This document shows, piece after piece, positions 9,701 through 18,020 of a stretch of 64,000 bases of DNA. The notes beneath the pieces were generated by a model. The model searched no databases and was not told the DNA's origin. It was given only the letters and a program-made list of their open reading frames with translations. The number at the start of each line of letters is the position of its first letter. The first letter of the stretch is position 1. The position numbers and the translations under genes are program-made. Source of the stretch: Pseudanabaena galeata CCNP1313 (GTDB taxonomy: Bacteria; Cyanobacteriota; Cyanobacteriia; Pseudanabaenales; Pseudanabaenaceae); the NCBI RefSeq assembly GCF_029910235.1, contig NZ_CP112874.1, positions 2,976,001 to 3,040,000 of the forward strand. Direction: 5' to 3'.

Positions 9701-10705
9701 AAGATTCTGGAGGTTTTGATGGATTTCCGTTTGTTGAATGGCGATCGCTAATTGGACAGATACTTGTTGAAGTAGGTGGACTTCCTCCTCTTCCCAATCA
9801 CGATTTGCTGAGCATTGATGTACAATTAGCAACCCCCAGAGAATTTGATTATTGGCTTGATTATTAGAAATTTGATTACTTAGAGGCTGAGTTAAGAGGA
9901 TTGGCACAACCACATTGGCTCGAACTTGAAAACCCTCCAACATCTGCACATGACATTTTGAAAAATTAGCACTGCGTACATCAGAATTGGTAGAAATTTG
10001 ACCATTTAAATACGCATTTACCTGTTCTTTGGAAGGCTGTATGCAACAAGTTTCAGAGACAGCGTTTAAACAAGACAGCCAAGGTGGAACTACTGACTCA
10101 GCAATAATTCGCCGCTCCATATTTTCATGAAATTTGTAAATAACTGCGCGATCGACCTTGAGAAACTTGCAAACCTCTTGTACTACGATCTGACAAATAT
10201 CTTCTAAATCAAGAAATTGCCGAATATTTAAAGCTATTTGTGAGACTAAGTTTTCGCGTCTATGAGATTGTTCTAGTTGCTTAATTAATGCAAACCGTTC
10301 TAGCAAACTATGAATGCTTTGTTGCAAAGAAAATTCGGTAATATCATGCTTCACCAGATAGTCATAGGCTCCCAAACGCATCGCGCTTACAGCCATCCTT
10401 GCATCTTCAGTCTCAGCCAACACGATGACGGGGAGTTTGAGATCCAGCATCTGCTCACTATTACTATTGCTTTGCGAATATTCTCGAATAGCTTCTAGAA
10501 AGACTAGCCAGTTTTCATCGGTCAAATTTAAGTCAATCAGGGTAACATCAGGTTTTTGCGATCGCCATAGTTCTAATCCTTGATTAAGGGTTTCAGATTC
10601 TAAAATACGATAGCTATTATTAGGAGCACATTCGATATAGTGACGAAACAGAATGCGATCGCTCTCAGCATCATCCACAATCAGAATAGTTTTGGCATTA
10701 GACAT
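6707..10705 (-). CDS. Hybrid sensor histidine kinase, REC-GAF-PAS-GAF-HK-REC
   Basis: A 1332-residue soluble phosphorelay protein with no membrane segment. In order: an N-terminal receiver (about 5-125, Asp58), GAF1 (about 150-325), a coiled coil, three PAS domains (about 355-465, 475-600, 605-720), GAF2 (about 735-890), a dimerisation/phosphotransfer helix with SHEIRTP (His933), an HATPase with NAIKFT, DTGIGI and GGTGLGLAI, and a C-terminal receiver with [14 protein letters not shown]1 contains [16 protein letters not shown] (Cys251-His252), which resembles the bilin-attachment site of cyanobacteriochromes. ETCC (218-221) sits where DXCF members carry a second Cys. A light-sensing role is inferred; the output partner is unknown. 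It stands alone with convergent neighbours. Confidence 0.9.
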   Translation of the reverse strand: MSNAKTILIVDDAESDRILFRHYIECAPNNSYRILESETLNQGLELWRSQKPDVTLIDLNLTDENWLVFLEAIREYSQSNSNSEQMLDLKLPVIVLAETEDARMAVSAMRLGAYDYLVKHDITEFSLQQSIHSLLERFALIKQLEQSHRRENLVSQIALNIRQFLDLEDICQIVVQEVCKFLKVDRAVIYKFHENMERRIIAESVVPPWLSCLNAVSETCCIQPSKEQVNAYLNGQISTNSDVRSANFSKCHVQMLEGFQVRANVVVPILLTQPLSNQISNNQANNQILWGLLIVHQCSANRDWEEEEVHLLQQVSVQLAIAIQQTEIHQNLQNLNNSLEQQVQQRTAELQSSKHKLSSIINAIPDIINLVTSDGVYLESKRPKTFHDLIPTDIDPIGKNIAEILPPESEIASNQLQAIRQAIFTRELQTIEQIYEVEDELHYEEVRVVPLHEDTAVVVIRDISDRRRAEEALRSSEEKLQKIALSSPGVIQILVQRPDGSAYFEYLSSAFEDINELKVDQTLQNPYLCFEQVHPDDIANLWEAVGLSLETLSTLQHEWRIITPSGIKWLQSNLRPERRENGDTAWYGIVSEISDHKQMEIALEKELIRNKMLWDDSFDGIVILDGLGNIIECNSSFATMIGCTLEEIASLTIYDIDVRWSKEELMRGIQEFKTGKRAMFETCYRKKDGSFCNVEVSANSVKYDDDVIQFCICRDITQRKLAEQSLRESIQREQMLNQFIQTIRSSLDLDIVFNSAINAIASLLELEQASIVKFVIEKRVWEYIASYRDQAEVFDSVGLEIPDQDNPFAEILKQKEIVQINDTDTIEDPINRELTQRNSGAWLLVPIIVNEKTWGSLSLSRYQKGSLWQDDEIVLVQTIANQLAIAIQQVSLYQQLQLELAEHQQTEIALAHAKNLAEAASKAKSEFLANMSHEIRTPMNGVLGMAQLLSVTPLREDQKNFVQIILDSGDALLTVINDILDFSKIESGNLQLEQKEFNFKDTMNSVCKLLSKQAFEKNINLQCYINSNNNAPTTVLGDSSRLRQILINLVGNAIKFTEQGYVSVSYSCKLITANIYEFRFSITDTGIGIDSDRIDKLFRPFTQADASINRQFGGTGLGLAICKRLVEFMDGTIWVESRGNVGGNPPSDWGTEYFNHNTQGSAFYFTIILPIVEESLTRKPVNELGSFLTNQKKSSFEHLPINILIVEDNIINQKIVLLMLQKLGCQAEIANNGSECVNIIYERASQTAFDFIFMDVQMPVMDGLTATKIIRQASSSETRPWIVALTADALQEDYNTCINAGMNDYISKPININQIERSLLKYVQENNVQPVI

Positions 10706-10798
10706 GGTTTGAACAAATCTGACCTGTATAAACTTGTATAAAATTTTGGGAGTTGAGTTTTTGGAGCAGAGTTTTTAATCTATATTTTTAACCCATAA

Positions 10799-11308
10799 TT
10801 AGTGAGGCTTTACTGTATAGTCGTCAAGAATTTCTCTTCCTCGCCGAGTGAGAGTCTCAGAACCTTCGAGCATCAGCAAATATTGTCCACGGTCTAAACA
10901 ACTACGACAGGAAATGGACAGGCTGCTTTTAAAAAACCAGCCATATAAAGTACCAATCACCCCTCCAATGACGATACCAATTAGTCCAGACGTTGAAGCA
11001 ATGGTTAATAAGGCTTGATACCAGTCAAGATTAGGTAACTTGATGCTGAAGATCAGGTACAAGATAATACCCATTACGGTACTAATTATGCCTAACCAAA
11101 ACATTCCCCGTTTGGCATAGCGCCATGTCGTGTGGGTAGGATTAAATAAACCCACACTATCGGGACTGCTATAACCTTTGCCGACTAGGGCGAGATGCTC
11201 TGGCGAGATGCCATGACATTGAAGCAATCGATATGCTTCAAAAGCTGAAGATTCGTCAGGTAAGACCGCAATCATCAGTCGAGAATGTTTTGAACGGGTG
11301 TGAGCCAC
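10799..11308 (-). CDS. Small membrane protein with stress-protein-like N-terminal fold
   Basis: A 169-residue protein. The N-terminal segment (SRLMIAVLPDESSAFEAYRLLQCHG) resembles the ferredoxin-like fold of YflT/general-stress 17M domains, and LVGKGYSS follows. Two membrane helices come next (about 70-90 and 101-125), the second glycine-rich (GLIGIVIGGVIGTLYG), then a short cytosolic tail that repeats the LLMLEGSET strand type. The function is unknown. It lies just upstream of the hybrid kinase on the same strand, with about 93 bases between them, so co-transcription is possible. Confidence 0.6.
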   Translation of the reverse strand: MAHTRSKHSRLMIAVLPDESSAFEAYRLLQCHGISPEHLALVGKGYSSPDSVGLFNPTHTTWRYAKRGMFWLGIISTVMGIILYLIFSIKLPNLDWYQALLTIASTSGLIGIVIGGVIGTLYGWFFKSSLSISCRSCLDRGQYLLMLEGSETLTRRGREILDDYTVKPH

Positions 11309-11431
11309 AACTGATACCTGCTATCAACGGAATGTTTGAGTCAGGATATAGAGATATATCTTCCTAGATTCTACAAAATTTCAGACGATTAAACCCATTT
11401 CTTAAAGTTAAATACATTAGTTCGGGTTATA

Positions 11432-11484
11432 AAAATCAGTTTTTTGAAAGCTAGCCTACGGCTAGCTTTCAAAAAACTGATTTT
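11432..11484. repeat. Perfect 25-base-arm palindrome
   Basis: Left arm 11432-11456 and right arm 11460-11484 are exactly complementary around a TAC loop. It lies in the spacer between the small membrane protein and the Hsp70-like gene, and could terminate transcription from either side. Confidence 0.72.
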
Positions 11485-11520
11485 GGAGATTCCAGCGCCG
11501 AAATCGGATTTATAACTAAT

Positions 11521-11660
11521 GTTACGTGGGATGAAGATTGCCCTCACCCCCCAGCCCCCTCTCCCAGAGAGGAGAGGGGGAGCAAAACCCAGAAAATTCT
11601 TGTTCCCCTCGCCCTTTGGGAGAGGGGCTAGGGGTGAGGGTCTTAGAAACTTCCACGTAA
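11521..11660. repeat. CCCCTCACC/GGTGAGGG palindromic repeat
   Basis: Outer arms GTTACGTGG (11521-11529) and CCACGTAAC (11652-11660) enclose the arms CCCTCACCCC and GGGGTGAGGG and inner CTCTCCCAGAG-type stems. A shorter relative lies at 56701-56738. Open frames on both strands through this repeat are spurious. Confidence 0.75.
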
Positions 11661-11663
11661 CAT

Positions 11664-11700
11664 CAGTCATAATAAAAAGCGCTGCTTTTTATTATGACTG
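11664..11700. terminator. Palindrome next to the Hsp70-like stop codon
   Basis: The arms AGTCATAATAAAAAGC and GCTTTTTATTATGACT surround GCT. It sits directly after the stop codon of the Hsp70-like gene (minus strand), which fits a rho-independent terminator. Confidence 0.6.
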
Positions 11701-11701
11701 T

Positions 11702-13336
11702 TCATTCTAATTTGGCGATCGCCTGTTGATCGATCAGCACTTTATCTGTGAGTAAATCCCTAACCGTAGCAATTAAAACGCGCCGATCATCGATTTCAAA
11801 ATTAACGGTAATGCGATCGCTCCCTAACTGTCCTGAAGGATCGAGTCGCGCTATACACACTTGATCGACTTCTGATTTTTTGCTATTTGCGGCTAGCGAT
11901 CGAAAATCCGATTGTTTTAGCAACTGACTGCTGGTCATGCGTCCAGCATTGTCATAGGTAACTTCAGCCTGCGAAATATCCGCAACTTCACCAATATCCA
12001 GCCAGATTTCAGTTTGTCCTGCGATCGCCGCTTGCAAAATTAATGGCTCAGCGCGTTGACAAGGATATTTTGTCCCTTTCTCAAATAATGTATAGAAAGA
12101 ATATTGATGCAGATAGGGTTCCCAAAGTCGAATCGCATAGCTATGACGTAGATGATCTTCAATCTTGAGTGATTGTCCTAGGGCTAAAGCCCCATGAGCA
12201 ACCGCTTCAAAGGGTTTGCCCAACTTGACTTTAGATTTGCCGAAATAGGAAATAATCAATTGCTGCACAGCAACAATCTGACAACTACCTCCCACTAACA
12301 GAATTTGCTCGATCGCCGCTTTACTAATTCCCCGATTTAGCCCAATAGTCAGTACTTCATCAATAGCTTCACGCAATTGCTCAAGCATCTGGTTCTGCTC
12401 TAGGATTTCCATTAGCTCATCCTGACTCAGCTTGAGTTTATGGGTCACCTTATTGTGATCAATCCAATCTTCCTGCACTTCCTGAACAAGCGATAATTTG
12501 ATTTTGATTTGTTCCGCTATTGCTAAAATCTTTTGCCAGCATGGTTCCCCAATCCGCGATCGCGCTATTCCTAGTTGGCGCAAAAAATACTCAGCAATCC
12601 ATCGATCAATGTCAATTCCACCAATATATGCGTCTGATTTGGCGATCGCTTCAGCCTTAACAACTTGGTTCTGAGTTGCCCTATTATTGGCAATCGGCGC
12701 AGTCCTAACTAAGCTCAAATCCAACGTCCCACCACCAAAATCAATCACTAATACCAGCGCATTCGGTCGAGTAATTGCATAGCCCAAAGCCGCCGCCGTA
12801 GATTCATCGATGATTTGGAAGTTAGAAACTCTTAGTTTTTCGGCAAAGTTACTAAACCAATTGAGATAACCCTCGAAAGCACCAACGGGAACGGTGAAAA
12901 TTACTTGTGTAGGTTGAAAGCCTTTCAACGCAAGACGCTGCCAGAGTTCTGTCAAGAAGATTTCGGCGATCGCTTCGGCATCATAAAACTTACCGTCAAT
13001 CTCACAGGCAGGCGATCGAAAACTTGCAACAATATCACGCTTAAAACCTTGAAATAATCGTTTTGATTGCTGATTTAATTGGTGGTTTGACTGGTTTTCT
13101 AATTGATATTGCGATCTGGCTTGTTCTCCAAACAGAAATTCACCATACCCCCTCCCAGACTCAAGCACATAAACTAAACTTGGCACTAGCCAAGCCTGTC
13201 CTTCAGCAGTTGCGAAGCCCTGCGAGATCTCCTCAAATAGTAAAGTTTTGGGTAATCCAAGATCGCAATTTTCTTCTGATGCCAGAATTGCGATCGCGGT
13301 ATTACTAGTTCCAAAATCAATGGCAATAACAGTCAT
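11702..13336 (-). CDS. Hsp70-like (DnaK/YegD-type) ATPase
   Basis: A 544-residue actin-fold ATPase related to Hsp70. Phosphate-1 motif AIDFGTSNTAIAIL is at the N-terminus, phosphate-2 VIDFGGGTLDLSLVR near residue 197, and an adenosine motif ILLVGGSCQIVAVQ near residue 345. The C-terminal part after about residue 400 is beta-rich and shorter than the DnaK substrate domain, and lacks the DnaK lid. It may be a specialised chaperone or sensor of the YegD/HscC-like group; the client is unknown. Two M48 protease genes follow upstream on the same strand, so a link to protein quality control is possible but unproven. Confidence 0.83.
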   Translation of the reverse strand: MTVIAIDFGTSNTAIAILASEENCDLGLPKTLLFEEISQGFATAEGQAWLVPSLVYVLESGRGYGEFLFGEQARSQYQLENQSNHQLNQQSKRLFQGFKRDIVASFRSPACEIDGKFYDAEAIAEIFLTELWQRLALKGFQPTQVIFTVPVGAFEGYLNWFSNFAEKLRVSNFQIIDESTAAALGYAITRPNALVLVIDFGGGTLDLSLVRTAPIANNRATQNQVVKAEAIAKSDAYIGGIDIDRWIAEYFLRQLGIARSRIGEPCWQKILAIAEQIKIKLSLVQEVQEDWIDHNKVTHKLKLSQDELMEILEQNQMLEQLREAIDEVLTIGLNRGISKAAIEQILLVGGSCQIVAVQQLIISYFGKSKVKLGKPFEAVAHGALALGQSLKIEDHLRHSYAIRLWEPYLHQYSFYTLFEKGTKYPCQRAEPLILQAAIAGQTEIWLDIGEVADISQAEVTYDNAGRMTSSQLLKQSDFRSLAANSKKSEVDQVCIARLDPSGQLGSDRITVNFEIDDRRVLIATVRDLLTDKVLIDQQAIAKLE

Positions 13337-13765
13337 GTTTTGCTTAACTGAGATCTTGCACCATTCTAAAAATGGGTTACAAAAAAGAGGAGATACATGA
13401 AAAAAAGGCGTAGAAATAATTTAAATAAAGATATGGGAAGCATCATTAATCTCGCCCAAAGGCTAGTTTATAGCCTTCTGCGCTTTATGCCTAGTATGTA
13501 TCAAAAAGCCACAGACTGAATGTGATATTACAGCGCTTTGCCCCCAAACCTAAACCAAGAAAAAAATTTGAAAGCTTTGCAAAGCAACGCTTTCAAATTT
13601 TTTTCTTGTGGTTCGTTTGATCGGTAATTGCTGTAAATCAAGAATTGGTGGAGCGGTTTCACCGCCTCACCAATTCTCTAAAATCTGGAATGGTAATTCT
13701 TGTCCCGAATGTCTCTGACGATCAAAGATATACACTGTCCAGAAAATTAGTGAATGAGATTCACG
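13337..13765. other. Gene-free spacer
   Basis: This spacer between the Hsp70-like gene and the first M48 protease gene has no supported gene. It contains the TTACAGC-family element at 13528-13636 and a short palindrome around 13648-13680 (AGAATTGGTGAG with CTCACCAATTCT). The first 100 bases probably hold the Hsp70-like promoter on the minus strand. Confidence 0.6.
13528..13636. mobile_element. MITE-like element, family F5 (TTACAGC ends), copy 1
   Basis: The 109-base element starts TTACAGCGCTTTGC and ends TTGCTGTAA, with an internal palindrome whose loop region reads GCTTTGCAAAGC. Related copies lie at 45589-45692 and 49990-50096. Non-coding. Confidence 0.72.
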
Positions 13766-14743
13766 CTACTGACGCTTAATGCGATTGATTTCAGCTTGTA
13801 GCTCGTCAATTTGACGCTTCAGACGTTCTGCTTCGCTCTCTGATTTTTTCTCCTCCGTTGGAGATTGAGCAACATCAACTGCGCCAGTCGTATCACCATG
13901 CTTATAGTTACCAGACTTAATAGTGCGATATTCTTCTGAGTCAGCCCATTCACGAATATAATGAACCCGCTCCACAGGAAATGGATGACTAAGCATTGAG
14001 CCAGCCCCAAAACCGTTGTAGAGCATGAATTTATAAATTTGATTGAGATTATCCTTATCGAGATCTTGATAAGCATCCGATTGGCGAATAAACTCAGGTA
14101 AACTTAACTCATGGGCAAAAGCAGAACTTCCACCCGATAACTTCATCATTGTGGAAAGAACTGTATCAAGTTGATCAGTAACTAACAAAGCTGCGCGATC
14201 GCTTGATAGTTCCGCTTTACGTCGCCATTCAAAAAAAGCATAAATCAAGCCACTGCTGACAATCCCCCCTAAACCAAAAGTCATTTCGCTAATAGTCGAA
14301 ACAACACTCATCACCCACATCGCCATCTGGATTAAGGTTGTATGACCGCATTTAATATGTCCAAGTTCATGGGCAAGCACAGAACGAATTTCATCTTCAG
14401 TTAACAGATCTAGTAATCCTGAGTTAATTACAATATAGGGATGATCCTTCCCAAGAGCGTAACTATTAGCTACAGGATTTTGCGAAACAAATAGGACAGG
14501 CTCAGGTTGCACATCAAGATCAGCGATACATTCCCGAAATATGCGATGGATCGTCGCATATTGACGATGACTGACCTGAATACTATTGCCGATGTGATAA
14601 ATCGTCTGCGGACGCTCATACATAAACTCAACAAATTTTCCCGCCACCAGATCGAAACCGGGAACACTGCGAAGAGATTGTTCAGCTTGGCGATCGAGGG
14701 GATGGCGAAAAGCTTCGCTAGAAATTCCTGTATAACGTGGCAT
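13766..14743 (-). CDS. M48 family metalloprotease (small, C-terminal coiled coil)
   Basis: A 325-residue zinc protease. HELGH at residues 125-129 supplies two zinc ligands and the catalytic Glu, and ELSSDRAALL further on supplies the third ligand of the M48 family. A hydrophobic hairpin (about 137-170) likely anchors or covers the active site. The C-terminus (about 300-325) is a predicted coiled coil built on ERLKRQIDELQAEI. The family includes HtpX and Ste24-like proteases that act in membrane protein quality control; the substrate here is unknown. A second, larger M48 gene lies 249 bases upstream on the same strand. Confidence 0.85.
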   Translation of the reverse strand: MPRYTGISSEAFRHPLDRQAEQSLRSVPGFDLVAGKFVEFMYERPQTIYHIGNSIQVSHRQYATIHRIFRECIADLDVQPEPVLFVSQNPVANSYALGKDHPYIVINSGLLDLLTEDEIRSVLAHELGHIKCGHTTLIQMAMWVMSVVSTISEMTFGLGGIVSSGLIYAFFEWRRKAELSSDRAALLVTDQLDTVLSTMMKLSGGSSAFAHELSLPEFIRQSDAYQDLDKDNLNQIYKFMLYNGFGAGSMLSHPFPVERVHYIREWADSEEYRTIKSGNYKHGDTTGAVDVAQSPTEEKKSESEAERLKRQIDELQAEINRIKRQ

Positions 14744-14888
14744 AGTTTTTATCCGTTCGTTTATTCGCGCTTTTATCCATTCTATCTACAAAATGGTTTG
14801 CGTAGTAAGCCATCTCTCAAAGCCCAGAATCAAAAGCTTTGCTACGATTCTGGGCTTGTAAAATTTGTAAGCTTAACCCGGACTAACT

Positions 14889-14995
14889 TTATACCAAAAC
14901 ACAAAATGGCGTAGCCATTTTGTGTTTTTAAAACCCTTACTGGATTTGGTTTTTAATTCACAAAAGTATTGCTACACTTTCGTGAATTGGTATTA
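14889..14995. mobile_element. MITE-like element, family F2 (TTATACCAA ends), intact copy
   Basis: The 107-base element begins TTATACCAA and ends TTGGTATTA. It contains the palindrome ACACAAAATGGC/GCCATTTTGTGT and a second hairpin with CACAAAAGTATTG/CACTTTCGTG. It is the uninterrupted reference for the broken copies at 17735 and 58204. Its right end coincides with the stop codon of the large M48 gene (14993-14995). Confidence 0.75.
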
Positions 14996-16726
14996 CTTAG
15001 TAAGAAACAGTAATAGACCAATCACCAAAAAGATGATTGACCATAATAGTCCCCAAAAAGCTGGATGGCTGGAAACCTTGTTGCCATTGGTAGTAGATAG
15101 AAGTTCTAAATCCATCCAAGAGGCAATACCACGACGGAACCAACCTTTTGCAGTGGTTTCCATTCCAATCAAGCCCTGTACGCGCTTCATGCCAAAGAAG
15201 AAATTCCCTAGAGGACCCCAACGTGAAGCATAGAGCAAATACATCATGCCAGTTTTGTCCTGCAACTTCAGATCGGAACCAAACACATAACCAGCATCAC
15301 CACGCCCGATCAGAGTTCCTTCCAATTGCACAGGTTGACCGCGCAGAGGACTAGCATAGGCATCGGACATGAGCGTAATCACATCATTCGCAGGAGCATT
15401 CTTAGAACTGGGGTACATGACCGCTCGCTTAAAGATCATCACAGCACCTAGTAATAGAAGTGGAATGGCAATAAATGCTCTGATTCCACCGATGCTTTTA
15501 ACCAGAACCGCACCGATCGCTAAACCGAACACAATAGCGATAAATTCTGCACCATAGAGCAGGACATCTTGATAGAAAGTGCCATAGAGACGCTTCTTGT
15601 CGAGTTGCTTACCTTCAGCAACCACCCGACCCATATCAAATTCCATCGCTAGCCCTAACTGCTCAGCATAGTTACTGAGAGCGCGAACTCGCTTACCTGT
15701 GAGGGGATGGGTAGAGTTTAACTCCATCCACCAGCCCCAAGGATTAAATAAATCCCAAAGGAATAGGCGACCAACTTTTTCGGGAGAAGAAGAAATTTGG
15801 TAAGCAGTACCAGTAGAAGCTGCTGCTTTTGCGTCATAAATACCGAGAGCGCGAGTACCTTGCAGCAATCGACTTGGCTCTTTTGATGTTTCAGTCTCTT
15901 GGACAATCCCGTAAGCAATTTTGACTAAAGCACGGGATAAAGCATTAGGATTACCCGTTTGTTCCGCCGCAAAATGATCAGCAAAGTATTCTCTAGTGCG
16001 CGATAGATAGAGCAGCAAATATGTACCGACGATATAAAACCCATAGGCAATAAAGGCTGTGATCATCGCTGCATTTTCAGCACGTTCATCATTAACTTTT
16101 TTTCCGATTTCGCGAATAGTGACATAGAGCAGATAAGTAATCTGCACCAATGTCGAAGCAACGGTCATCACTGCAAAATCCCAATGCACGATATGACCAA
16201 GTTCATGGGCATAAACAGTAGCAGCTTCATCATCATCAAGATATTTGAACAACCCTGCGCTAACCACCAAACGGGCGCTATCTGGTAAAGCACCATAGGT
16301 AAAAGCAGTGGGGTTATTGTCGTCAATAATGCCAAGGCGTGGCTGCTTTAGCTTTTTGAGACTGCAAATACGCTGAATCGCATGGGCTGATTCAGGGCTG
16401 AGACGTTCGATTTCTTCAATCTTCACCCAGCGTGTGTGATAGAGCCAACCTTGGGTTAAGTCCATAATCCAAGGTGACACAAAGAAGATAATCGCATTAA
16501 TGATGATTGTGACAATTACGGCAACGCCAAATCCAAGGATCGGATTGGGGCTATTGACGATAAAAATTGTGGCGGTAACTAGTGAAAATACAATCCCTAC
16601 TAGTAGGGTGATCGTAATACTAGAAGCAAGGGCAAGATTACCTGCGATTTTGGCTGTGGCTAGACTTGCGCCAGCTTGAGCGGCTCGCCCTGCTTTTTGG
16701 GGAAATTCTGAGTCTGGTGCGGACAT
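14993..16726 (-). CDS. M48 family metalloprotease, membrane-bound (HtpX-like)
   Basis: A 577-residue membrane protease. Two transmembrane helices lie at about 30-90, and YAHELGHIVHWDF near residue 172 gives the zinc site. EYFADHFAAEQTGNP supplies the downstream Glu ligand, and STHPLTGKRVRAL is a motif common in HtpX-type enzymes. Further helices near 375-425 and at the extreme C-terminus (LLWSIIFLVIGLLLFLT) frame a soluble extension that is absent from short HtpX. It probably degrades damaged membrane proteins; this is inferred from the family. The stop codon overlaps the terminal repeat of the element at 14889-14995. Confidence 0.86.
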   Translation of the reverse strand: MSAPDSEFPQKAGRAAQAGASLATAKIAGNLALASSITITLLVGIVFSLVTATIFIVNSPNPILGFGVAVIVTIIINAIIFFVSPWIMDLTQGWLYHTRWVKIEEIERLSPESAHAIQRICSLKKLKQPRLGIIDDNNPTAFTYGALPDSARLVVSAGLFKYLDDDEAATVYAHELGHIVHWDFAVMTVASTLVQITYLLYVTIREIGKKVNDERAENAAMITAFIAYGFYIVGTYLLLYLSRTREYFADHFAAEQTGNPNALSRALVKIAYGIVQETETSKEPSRLLQGTRALGIYDAKAAASTGTAYQISSSPEKVGRLFLWDLFNPWGWWMELNSTHPLTGKRVRALSNYAEQLGLAMEFDMGRVVAEGKQLDKKRLYGTFYQDVLLYGAEFIAIVFGLAIGAVLVKSIGGIRAFIAIPLLLLGAVMIFKRAVMYPSSKNAPANDVITLMSDAYASPLRGQPVQLEGTLIGRGDAGYVFGSDLKLQDKTGMMYLLYASRWGPLGNFFFGMKRVQGLIGMETTAKGWFRRGIASWMDLELLSTTNGNKVSSHPAFWGLLWSIIFLVIGLLLFLTK

Positions 16727-17168
16727 AAAATCCTCTCTAAGTTATTGAGTATTAGTCCCGTATCGTGATGTTTTAGTTGCGACATGCTCTAAAAACATAC
16801 CCATAATTCAATATAAATATGATATAGCGATCGCCCTATAGCAGCACACAGAATAGCTACGCCATTTTATGCGCTTACAACCTTTACGGGGTTTATAGCA
16901 ATGTAAGTTTTGCTTAATAAAACCAAAAAGATGAGTGGCGGCGCGAAGCGCCGCCACTCATCTTTTTGGTTTTGATTTGTCCTATCTATCTCTTGCGTTG
17001 CTATAGTGCCGAATAATTAAGGGGCAGCGTGAAACACTGCCCCTTAATTTCAGAGGATAAGTTTTGTGCAGTAGTCAATCAATTCATGCAAGAGTTCAAC
17101 CCGAGTCTTGCCATCGTTAAAGGAGTAGACACAAAAAACCAAAACAGTATCTTTAGGGATTCAAAACT
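16727..17168. other. Gene-free divergent spacer with repeats
   Basis: This spacer separates the divergently read large M48 gene and the 187-residue secreted protein. It contains the TATAGCAA element (16894-17005) and a palindrome with GGGGCAG/CTGCCCC arms (17014-17048). The first 100 bases probably hold the M48 promoter. No gene is supported here. Confidence 0.6.
16894..17005. mobile_element. MITE-like element, family F6 (TATAGCAA ends)
   Basis: The 112-base element starts TATAGCAATG and ends TTGCTATA, and centres on a long palindrome with arms running from ACCAAAAAGATGAGTGGCGG to its complement around GAA (16919-16971). Partial relatives with TATAGCAA ends occur near 951 and 45537. Confidence 0.68.
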
Positions 17169-17732
17169 ATGCAGAAAATCATTCTCAGTTGCTTTTTTAG
17201 TGCGATTTCGATCGCGATCGCATCCACAACATCAGTCACAGCAGCCAAGGCTCAACCTATGATGGGTGAGTATCTCGACAGCACTACTCTCCAAGTCATC
17301 GAAAAGATTTCTGGTAATATTGTTACCTTCAAAAACAGTGCAGGCGAATCTAACAATTACTTCGTTCCTAACTGGATGATGGACAAGTACGCGCTCAAAG
17401 TCGGTACTTCAGCTAGTCTCTACAATCGCAATATTGTTCAGGGAATCTATCGCGATCGCTATATTGATGTGATCAGTCAAGGCTTGCTCTTAAACATGAG
17501 TGCATTTTCAATTCATGAAACCGAAAGAAACTGTACTACGTTACAAAGTCCTGCCAGTGAGGGTTTAACTTCGGGTAAGCGCGTTTGGTATAAGACCGAT
17601 AGTTGTCCCTCTGCGATTCCGATTGTAGGCTCTATGTCACTTTACCAACCTAGAGCGGTTACGTCCTCGACCGAGGGAGAACTTGAAGAAACTACAGTTA
17701 CTGATCCTAGCGCACCAGCAATGTCTAACTAA
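17169..17732 (+). CDS. Secreted protein of unknown function
   Basis: A 187-residue protein with a Sec signal peptide (MQKIILSCFFSAISIAIAST, cleavage likely after TAAKA near residue 28). The mature part has a compact beta-rich stretch (LQVIEKISGNIVTFKNSAGE and YRDRYIDVI) and two cysteines (Cys119 and Cys142 by my count) that could pair in the periplasm. The C-terminus is acidic and low in complexity. I do not recognise the family. It is a single gene followed by the compound mobile element at 17735. Confidence 0.62.
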   Translation: MQKIILSCFFSAISIAIASTTSVTAAKAQPMMGEYLDSTTLQVIEKISGNIVTFKNSAGESNNYFVPNWMMDKYALKVGTSASLYNRNIVQGIYRDRYIDVISQGLLLNMSAFSIHETERNCTTLQSPASEGLTSGKRVWYKTDSCPSAIPIVGSMSLYQPRAVTSSTEGELEETTVTDPSAPAMSN

Positions 17733-17734
17733 AG

Positions 17735-17966
17735 TTATACCAAAAACACAAAATGGCATAGCCATTTTGTGTTTTTAAAACCCTTACTGGGTTTGGTTTT
17801 TAATTCAACGTCAGTTCGACGACAGCGAAAAATGGTAAGAATCGCTAAGCGATTCTTACCATTTTTCGCCATTTGTGTAGTGCAAAGCCCGACGCAAATG
17901 GCTATATCGAACTCACGTTAATTCTCAAAAGTGTTGCCACTCTTTCGTGAATTTGTATTGGTATAA
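17735..17966. mobile_element. Family F2 element interrupted by family F1
   Basis: This copy starts TTATACCAA and ends TTGGTATAA like the intact copy at 14889, but it is split after TTTTTAATTC by the 113-base F1 element. Removing that element and one AATTC restores a sequence that aligns base for base in layout with the intact copy, so this is a true nested insertion. Confidence 0.82.
17807..17919. mobile_element. 113-bp MITE-like element, family F1, copy 2
   Basis: The ends are AACGTCAGTTCGA and TCGAACTCACGTT. An exact 5-base target duplication, AATTC, lies at 17802-17806 and 17920-17924. The internal palindrome is AAAATGGTAAGAATCGC with its complement. The length equals that of the copy at 1149-1261. 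Confidence 0.85.
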
Positions 17967-18020
17967 AAAAGCCCAAAAGAGAGAGGAGTAAAGGGAAAGG
18001 AGCGCCCTCTCTCTTTTGGG

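Noticed and set aside
11389-11710. Open frames on both strands (93 and 63 residues) with a repeated Pro-Leu-Pro-Lys-Gly-Glu motif
   Set aside because: They translate the CCCTCACCCC/GGGGTGAGGG palindrome; both strands are open because the sequence is self-complementary, and no ribosome site is present.
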